From positions 1 to 64,000 of the forward strand of contig JAEDCT010000012.1 in assembly GCA_016294035.1 (NCBI GenBank): DNA of 64,000 nucleotides. Reading direction: 5' to 3'. A program made the position numbers and the translations under genes. The DNA is from Treponema sp. Lineage in GTDB: Bacteria; Spirochaetota; Spirochaetia; Treponematales; Treponemataceae. The notes beneath the pieces were generated by a model that ran no database searches, was not told the DNA's origin, and saw nothing but the letters and a program-made list of their open reading frames with translations. The stretch's first letter is position 1. The number at the start of each line of letters is the position of its first letter. This document shows positions 58,383 to 64,000 of the stretch, piece by piece.

Positions 58383-59837
58383 ATGGCAGAAAAAACAGTT
58401 GATCATTCATGTACTTTGGATAAGATCATTTCATTGTGCAAGCGCCGCGGATTTGTTTACCAGGCATCAGAAATTTATGGCGGCCAGGCAGGAGCATGGG
58501 ATTACGGTCCTTTGGGTGTTGAATTCAAGAGAAACATTCAGAACGAATGGTGGCACTACATGACACAGCTTCATGATGATGTTGTTGGACTTGATTCCGC
58601 AATTTTCCAGCACCACACAACATGGAAGGCTTCAGGCCACGCAGATCACTTCTCTGATCCAATGATTGACTGTCTCGAATGTCAGGCTCGTCACCGTGCA
58701 GACAAAATGATCGAAGACTTTGTTGCTGCAAACCCAGACAAGAATCCTGGAAAGCCGGTTGATACAATGACACATGAAGAAATGGAAAACTTCATCAAGA
58801 CAAACATCAACTGTCCGGTTTGTGGAAGCAAGGAAAAGAAATATACAGCAGTTCGTGAATTCAACCTCATGTTCAAGACATACCAGGGTCCAATTGCTGA
58901 TGAATCACACCTCATTTACCTTCGTCCGGAAACATGTCAGGGGATTTTCACAGACTTCAAGAGCATCGTTCAGTCAAACCGCATGAAGATTCCTTTCGGT
59001 GTTGCTCAGGTTGGCAAGTCATTCCGCAACGAAATCATCTTCAAGAACTTCATTTTCCGTACAGCTGAATTTGAACAGATGGAAATGGAATATTTCTGCA
59101 AGCCGGGAACAGAAGACGAAACTTTCGAACGCTGGAGAAAGGACCGCTGGGCATTCTACCTCAAGTACGGCATTCCAGAAAATCAGCTCAAGTGGCACCA
59201 CCACGACAAGCTTGCTCACTACGCAAAGGATGCTTACGACATCACATACAACTTTCCAATCGGATTCGAAGAAATTGAAGGTATCCATTCAAGAACTGAC
59301 TTTGACCTTTCTCAGCACCAGGAATACTCAAAGAAGGATATGGCATACATCGATCAGGAAGATGGCAACAAGAAGTACATTCCTTATGTAGTTGAAACAT
59401 CTGCCGGTCTTAACCGCAACTTCCTCATGTTCCTCTGTGAAGCATACGAAGAGCAGAATGTGGCAGAAGCTGGACAGCCAGAAGACTACAGAACAGTTCT
59501 CCACCTCCATCCAAAGCTGGCTCCAATTACAGTTGCAGTTCTCCCATTGATGAAGAAGGACGGACTTGCTGAAAAGGCAAAGGAAATCCAGAACATCCTT
59601 AAGGAAGATTTCGTAACTGACTACGACCAGAGCGGAACAGTTGGTAAGCGTTACCGCCGCCAGGATGAAGTTGGTACACCATTCTGTGTAACAGTTGACT
59701 ACGTCACTCTCGACAGCGCAAGTGCAAACTTCAACACTGTAACAGTTCGCAACCGTGACACAATGGCTCAGGAACGCGTTAAGCTTGATGAACTTACCGG
59801 ATACATCTTTAACCAGATCAGGAACTACAATAAATAA
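58383..59837 (+). CDS. glyS: Glycyl-tRNA synthetase, dimeric type
   Basis: A 484-residue class II synthetase of the alpha-2 type, which charges tRNA-Gly with one polypeptide instead of separate alpha and beta subunits. It shows IISLCKRRGFVYQASEIYGG, the conserved GAWDYGPLGVEFKRNI, a two-CxxC insert (CLECQARH near 100 and CPVCGSKEKK near 140), LIYLRPETCQGIFTDFKSIV near 178, FGVAQVGKSFRNEIIFKNFI (motif 2) and a C-terminal anticodon-binding domain (LHPKLAPITVAVLPLMKKDG). Codon choice is that of a highly expressed gene. Confidence 0.95.
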   Translation: MAEKTVDHSCTLDKIISLCKRRGFVYQASEIYGGQAGAWDYGPLGVEFKRNIQNEWWHYMTQLHDDVVGLDSAIFQHHTTWKASGHADHFSDPMIDCLECQARHRADKMIEDFVAANPDKNPGKPVDTMTHEEMENFIKTNINCPVCGSKEKKYTAVREFNLMFKTYQGPIADESHLIYLRPETCQGIFTDFKSIVQSNRMKIPFGVAQVGKSFRNEIIFKNFIFRTAEFEQMEMEYFCKPGTEDETFERWRKDRWAFYLKYGIPENQLKWHHHDKLAHYAKDAYDITYNFPIGFEEIEGIHSRTDFDLSQHQEYSKKDMAYIDQEDGNKKYIPYVVETSAGLNRNFLMFLCEAYEEQNVAEAGQPEDYRTVLHLHPKLAPITVAVLPLMKKDGLAEKAKEIQNILKEDFVTDYDQSGTVGKRYRRQDEVGTPFCVTVDYVTLDSASANFNTVTVRNRDTMAQERVKLDELTGYIFNQIRNYNK

Positions 59838-59847
59838 TTTATAATTT

Positions 59848-59883
59848 ATAATACATAATCGGATTTTTCTGGTTATGTATTAT
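59848..59883 (+). repeat. Inverted repeat downstream of glyS
   Basis: ATAATACATAA (59848-59858) pairs perfectly with TTATGTATTAT (59873-59883) across a 14-base loop. It lies 11 bases after the glyS stop and may act as a terminator or mRNA end-protection element, though no T-run follows. The next 60 bases hold AT-rich copies of ATTATGAATT. Confidence 0.55.
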
Positions 59884-59946
59884 GAGTTTGTTATGGGGGA
59901 TGTTTGTAATTATGAATTATTAATTCATGATTATGAATTGTTATTT

Positions 59947-60729
59947 ATGGAATACATTGCACTTGGTAAAACTAATCTTCTCGTGAGCAGAACGGCCTTC
60001 GGGGCTGAGAGTCTTGATTGCAGGGAAATTGAAGCATTCGGTGATGAGGCTGATGAGAAGGCATGTGCAATTGTTCACCAGGCTTACTCTGCCGGAATAA
60101 ACTTCTTTGATACTGCTCATTCTCGTCCTTCATGTGAGAAGCGGCTGGGAACTGCTCTCCACGGAATCAGGCAGAATGTGATTCTTGCTACAAAGACAAA
60201 TGCTCAGACTGTCCGTGAGCTTAGAAGTGATTTTCAACAGAGCAGTGATGCTCTTGAGTCTGATTACATAGATCTGTACCAGCTTGAGAATCCACTTATT
60301 ATTCCGCAGAAAGACGGTCCTGATGGTCTTTACAATGAACTTGTATCCATGAAAAAGCATGGATTCATCAGACATTTTGGAATTTCCACGGATGATTATG
60401 ATATTGCCCGTGAAGGAATTTTGAGCGGCCTTTATGAAGTGGTTCAGTTTCCCTTCAATCTCATAAGTCCTGTAGAAATTCAGGAACTGGTTAAGCTTTG
60501 TGAACAAAATGAAATAGGATGCATAGCCATGCAGCCCTTGAATGGCGGTGTTGTTTCTAATATACCGCTTGCTTTTGGTTTTTTGTATCAGTTTGAAAAT
60601 GTTGTTCCTGTCTGGGGTACTCACACTCAGGAGGAATTGCATCAGATTATCTACCTTAACAATAATCCGCCTGTAATTGATGAAAAATTCAGGGAAGAAG
60701 TAGAAAGGGAAAAGCAGTTTTTCAACTAA
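59947..60729 (+). CDS. Aldo/keto reductase-family protein with altered active site
   Basis: A 260-residue TIM-barrel protein of the aldo/keto reductase family. The barrel reads YIALGKTNLLVSRTAFGAES, INFFDTAHSRPSCEKRLGTA, NVILATKTNAQTVRELRSDF, ALESDYIDLYQLENPLIIP and HFGISTDDYDIA. The catalytic aspartate (FFDTA) and lysine (ATK) are present, but the tyrosine that normally follows the DTA is not seen and the histidine of the YIDLYQLH strand is replaced by glutamate. It is shorter than the usual 320 residues. ATG 59947 was chosen because it starts the first strand. Enzyme activity is uncertain. Confidence 0.72.
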   Translation: MEYIALGKTNLLVSRTAFGAESLDCREIEAFGDEADEKACAIVHQAYSAGINFFDTAHSRPSCEKRLGTALHGIRQNVILATKTNAQTVRELRSDFQQSSDALESDYIDLYQLENPLIIPQKDGPDGLYNELVSMKKHGFIRHFGISTDDYDIAREGILSGLYEVVQFPFNLISPVEIQELVKLCEQNEIGCIAMQPLNGGVVSNIPLAFGFLYQFENVVPVWGTHTQEELHQIIYLNNNPPVIDEKFREEVEREKQFFN

Positions 60730-60759
60730 ATCTTGCTTTGTAAAAATCAGTTTAAATGA

Positions 60760-62226
60760 CTAATCTTTTTCACCCAAAGCTTCCTTAAGGTCTGCTGTTT
60801 CTTTTTTGTTCATTGCGCGGATAATCCTTACTGATTCATCATCAGTCTGCACAATCTTCGGTTTTCCGTCAGCAGTAACTGAACCAATGATTTTTACAAT
60901 AGGATTCTTAGGGCTTACCGGAGAAACATTTACAACCTGGGCAACCTTTCCGTTTGAAAGATAAACGTATGCACCAATAGGAAATAGTGAAAGGCTGAAC
61001 AAAAGAGCTTTTACAACTGTATCGTCATAAAGGTGGTTTGAGTTCTTGAGCATTTCAACCATTCCTTCATAGGTAGTTTTTTCTTCCTTGAAATGTCTTG
61101 GAGCAGTTATAGCCTCGAAGGAACATGCAACGGCAATGATTTTTGCGTATAGAGAAATTTTGTTTCCTGAAAGATGTCTTGGATATCCGGTTCCTGTTTC
61201 ACGCTCATGGTGTTCAAGTACACCCAGCTGAACTGCGAGAGGAAATCCAGCATCCTTAATGATGTTGTATCCGACAATAGTATGCGTCTGCATCTGAATC
61301 TTTTCTGAAGGTGTCAATTCCTTGTTGTTCATGTAAAGCTGAGGAGGAATTCGAATCTGACCGATTTCATGAAGAAGACTTGTGACTCCAAGTTCAACAA
61401 GCTTGTCATAAGGCATCTTGAGCTGCTGCCCGATTATGATTGCGTGAATTGTTGTTCTGATGCTGTGACTTATGATGAAGTTTTTGTTTCGAGTCTCATT
61501 ATTTGGTGAGATTCGAAGAATGTATTTTTTGTTTTCACGAATGTAGTTACAGAATTCAAGGACTTTTTCATTGAGAGTGTTGATGTTGAATGTTTTTCTT
61601 GTTGCGTACTGAGTGAACACATCGCCAATAAAATTGCTGAATTTTGTGTAAACTTCCTGTGCATCCTGAACTTTCTTTTCTTCGTCTTCTTCAGTATCTG
61701 TTCTACTGTGTGCAATTTCAAGATCGGCTGCAACTTCAGGTTTGTTTGCCGCAAGATATTCTGAAAGACCTGTTCTTGCATGAGTTGTTGTTGCAGCAAG
61801 TGACGGGGAAACAGCTTCCTGAACTACAGGTTTTGGCTGAGGTTTGACAGGTTCGTCTGATGACATGAATTCATCAAGGTCGACAGATTCACTGGTTTTG
61901 AATTCATTTGGGATTTCAGACTGGGGAATTGGTTTCGGTTCATCAGAATCCATGAATTCCGAGAAGTCAACGGATTCAGTTTTTCCAAGATCTACAGAAG
62001 ATGATGATATGTTTCTTTCAGTGACAGAATCAGAAGATTTCCTGGCGGGAGAAATTTTCTTTTCTTCTGATCCATAAATCGTTTTGAATCCCCACTGTAC
62101 CAGGGCTGATATAATTGACCTGGAAAGAGTGCAGGGTTCAGTATTGATGAGGAACAGATCATCAAGAGTCAAATCTCCTTTGTAGTGAACATTAGGTTCT
62201 AATTCTGAAATATTATACGTAACCAT
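60760..62226 (-). CDS. HD-GYP-like protein with degenerate catalytic site
   Basis: A 488-residue cytoplasmic protein. Residues 1-180 are a poorly conserved acidic region with repeated short blocks (SESVDLDEFMSSDEP and ESVDFSEFMDSDEP). An HD-GYP domain follows: SHSIRTTIHAIIIGQQLKMP, TSLLHEIGQIRIPPQLYMNN, LEHHERETGTGYPRHLSGNK and VACSFEAITAPRHF. Active HD-GYP enzymes cut cyclic di-GMP; here the HD pair is H-E, the GK after it is GQ, and the later D-x-x-D-A is C-x-x-E-A. So it may bind rather than cleave the messenger, or use another metal set. The ribosome-binding site is AAGGGGAA. Confidence 0.8.
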   Translation of the reverse strand: MVTYNISELEPNVHYKGDLTLDDLFLINTEPCTLSRSIISALVQWGFKTIYGSEEKKISPARKSSDSVTERNISSSSVDLGKTESVDFSEFMDSDEPKPIPQSEIPNEFKTSESVDLDEFMSSDEPVKPQPKPVVQEAVSPSLAATTTHARTGLSEYLAANKPEVAADLEIAHSRTDTEEDEEKKVQDAQEVYTKFSNFIGDVFTQYATRKTFNINTLNEKVLEFCNYIRENKKYILRISPNNETRNKNFIISHSIRTTIHAIIIGQQLKMPYDKLVELGVTSLLHEIGQIRIPPQLYMNNKELTPSEKIQMQTHTIVGYNIIKDAGFPLAVQLGVLEHHERETGTGYPRHLSGNKISLYAKIIAVACSFEAITAPRHFKEEKTTYEGMVEMLKNSNHLYDDTVVKALLFSLSLFPIGAYVYLSNGKVAQVVNVSPVSPKNPIVKIIGSVTADGKPKIVQTDDESVRIIRAMNKKETADLKEALGEKD

Positions 62227-62543
62227 AGATTTCCCCTTCTATTTATCGGCAGAAATCGTCAAAATCTTTAGCTGGTTTAAAAAAGGAAAAGGCCAAAGCT
62301 AAAACTTCTTTGACCTTATCTACATGGAGAAGTAAATGAACTTTCATAATATGAAGTCTTTTACAATATCTGAGATATCTTAACAAAGGCGTCTGGATGT
62401 CCTCAGGCAAAAACTTGCACTTGAACCGCCCGTATTATGCTTAATCACAGACATTAAATTTATCGGACTGATATGAAAAAAACTTTAGTGCTTATTCTAA
62501 TTTTTTTTGAATAAAGGGATATGACTTAGCAGGAGTTATTGGG
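62227..62543. other. Intergenic region between the HD-GYP-like and Maf genes
   Basis: About 317 bases without a convincing gene. An imperfect 10-bp stem pairs AAGGCCAAAG (62289-62298) with CTTTGACCTT (62308-62317). A short AT stem (TTATTC and GAATAA near 62491-62514) spans a run of eight Ts. The region probably holds the promoter of the HD-GYP-like gene on the minus strand, but no clear -35/-10 pair was found. I see no tRNA cloverleaf or known small RNA. Confidence 0.4.
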
Positions 62544-64000
62544 TCAATTAAGAATTTCCCTGATTGATTTAAGAAGCTGGGAGTATATGATTCTTGAATA
62601 CATGAGAGGATATGTTTGTTTTTCCTGAGGAGTTGTGTCTGGTATGTCTGCTACCAGTTTGTCCAGTTTTCTTTGTGTTGGGAAAACAAGCGATACAATA
62701 TCCTTGGCCTGTGAGTTCGAAATTAAAGAATCAATTTCATTGAGCTTTGAATATATTTCAGGAAGTTTAAGTCTGTTCTGCAATCCCTTTTCGCAAAGTG
62801 AAAGTCCTTTTTTGCATGCAGATTCAAGGCTCAGGAGTGTTGCATCAAATTCTTTTTTTGATTCCACAATTGATCCTGAGATATGTTTTTCTTCCATTTC
62901 ATTTTCTGCTGATTCAATGAAGAATTTTTTTTCGGATTCGATTTCAGGACGCTTAAGAAATTCATTGATTAAAAATTTTTCAATTCCCTCGATTGCCATG
63001 CTTTGTGGTGTCAAGGTATATGTTTTTGTTCCGCCTCTGTTGTTTTCAATAAGCTCGTTTTCCTTCTGGCATTCGTTTTGAAACCACCAGGAAAATAATG
63101 ACATTCGCTTGTCCGTTAGAATCGGATTTCCGTCATAGTCCTTTGTCCAGAATGGGGAAGCTCCGTAAAGCGAAATAAGATTTTCGGTTTCAGCATTTTT
63201 TGTTCTGGAACTTAAAATGTGTGCTTTTTCCTCAAATTGTGAACCACGGATATGAGTCTGGTTTCCTGGAAATCCAAGATCCATTCCTGCCAAAAAGATT
63301 TCCTTTGTTCCGCATCTTCGGGCAAAATCCCAGGCAGTAGTTGATACGCTTCCGCCGGCAGCAAGTTTTCCCTTTTCGTCATCAATTTTTTTTTCGAAAT
63401 ACTGTCCTATTGGAAAAAGTGATGAGAACAAAACTTTTTTTCTGCAGTTGAATCTGAATACACTTGGATAAACTGCTGTCTCACCAATGAGCACAGATGA
63501 AGGAGATTCAAGAAATTCAAGGTGAAGGGAACACCAATATTGCGGGTCGGCAATGATTATGAAATCTGGTTCAACTCCAGCCTTGAGACAGGCATGAAGG
63601 GCAGTGTCCACACAAACCAGAACGCTTCTTTTTTTTATCTGCATAAGATGTGGCATTATTGATTCAAGGCTTGGACCTGCTGCCAGAATCACAAATGGAA
63701 GTGATGATGCCTTTCCAAAATAGTGCTTCACTCCGCCCAGTGTCCCGATGTAGTTAATGTTCCTGAGACTGTTGCCTGTCCAGAGGGATGCAAATTTTTC
63801 CAGTGTGTTTGTGTTTATTTCATCTTTTTGTTTTGACTGATTGAGTGTTTTTTCAAGACTGTCAAAGTATTCTTTGTCATGTTCACTCTGAGATTTTGAC
63901 CTGAAAACCTGAATTCTAGAAAACGGATATTGATTTAGAATTTGTGCCGAGCTTTTTTCATCTGCACCAATAACAAGAATCAGTTTTTCATGTGAGAAAA
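62544..64000 (-). CDS. Maf-type flagellin glycosyltransferase (DUF115/MptE-like), 5' end beyond the window
   Basis: The frame is open to the right edge, so the start lies outside; at least 485 residues are seen. The segment near 63960 (KLILVIGAD) looks like the N-terminal Maf strand. The DUF115 core reads LPFVILAAGPSLESIMPHLM, VCVDTALHACLKAGVEPDFI, GSVSTTAWDFARRCGTKEIF and LAGMDLGFPGNQTHIRG. These match Maf proteins, which attach pseudaminic or legionaminic acid to serine and threonine of flagellin in the cytoplasm. The C-terminus is helical. pseH and pseI at the other end of the window would supply the sugar. A GTG at 63731 is in frame but internal. Confidence 0.78.
   Translation of the reverse strand, partial: FSHEKLILVIGADEKSSAQILNQYPFSRIQVFRSKSQSEHDKEYFDSLEKTLNQSKQKDEINTNTLEKFASLWTGNSLRNINYIGTLGGVKHYFGKASSLPFVILAAGPSLESIMPHLMQIKKRSVLVCVDTALHACLKAGVEPDFIIIADPQYWCSLHLEFLESPSSVLIGETAVYPSVFRFNCRKKVLFSSLFPIGQYFEKKIDDEKGKLAAGGSVSTTAWDFARRCGTKEIFLAGMDLGFPGNQTHIRGSQFEEKAHILSSRTKNAETENLISLYGASPFWTKDYDGNPILTDKRMSLFSWWFQNECQKENELIENNRGGTKTYTLTPQSMAIEGIEKFLINEFLKRPEIESEKKFFIESAENEMEEKHISGSIVESKKEFDATLLSLESACKKGLSLCEKGLQNRLKLPEIYSKLNEIDSLISNSQAKDIVSLVFPTQRKLDKLVADIPDTTPQEKQTYPLMYSRIIYSQLLKSIREILN

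Noticed and set aside
62380..62470. tRNA- or SRP-like sequence (GGTTCAAGTGC on the minus strand)
   Set aside because: The flanking bases do not pair into a T-arm or an acceptor stem, and no SRP-RNA core motif is present.

Overview
The window reads as chromosomal DNA of a low-GC spirochaete, most likely a gut- or rumen-type Treponema. This rests on an unusually short alanyl-tRNA synthetase, an HD-GYP-like regulator, a Maf-type flagellin glycosyltransferase with pseudaminic acid genes, and treponeme-like housekeeping genes. Species assignment from sequence alone is inference. I saw no rRNA, tRNA, CRISPR array or transposase gene.

Region 1 (1-16.3 kb, + strand) is a very AT-rich surface-polysaccharide island. 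It holds the end of a decayed formyltransferase with a 7-bp tandem repeat, pseH, an SDR remnant and pseI. Then come a C-methyltransferase-type enzyme, an epimerase, a ThDP enzyme, a pyruvyltransferase-like protein, a probable fucosyltransferase-like enzyme and a sulfotransferase. FdtA and FdtB-like enzymes for a 3-amino-3,6-dideoxyhexose follow, with a FemAB-like protein between them, then a GT2, LicD and an octopine dehydrogenase-like protein. Region 2 (16.4-23.6 kb) is less AT-rich: GDP-fucose synthase, five glycosyltransferases, a GT2 remnant and a Gfo/Idh/MocA oxidoreductase.

Region 3 (23.6-39.3 kb, mostly +) is housekeeping: LolA-like, RodZ-like, RimO, a UvrD/Rep helicase, a degenerate aminotransferase, an AroF-PheA fusion, IlvN, a DtxR/MntR regulator, ArgH, a methyltransferase-GNAT fusion, a polar amino acid ABC transporter and a Nudix protein. 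Region 4 (39.3-64 kb) holds TrmN6-like, YchF and HAD genes on the minus strand; AlaRS, a SurA-like protein, NusB, a TPR lipoprotein, GroES and a sigma factor on plus; RecG, YggT, DnaE, Map and a DnaJ-like protein on minus; GlyRS and an aldo/keto reductase on plus; and an HD-GYP-like protein and Maf on minus.

Two repeat families stand out. (a) A four-hairpin leader of about 160 nt lies directly before the Shine-Dalgarno sequence of two unrelated genes: the SurA-like gene (44269-44426, +) and yggT (52261-52421, -). Stem, loop and linker lengths match, three stems differ by compensatory changes, and loop bases are shared. This is the best candidate for an undescribed cis-acting RNA family. (b) A 210-281 bp element with terminal inverted repeats occurs at 36715-36924 and 52545-52825, with a 3' fragment at 35778-35858. 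It is MITE- or BIME-like, carries variable hairpins and an 18-codon reading frame, and sits inside an ABC-transporter operon and behind dnaE.
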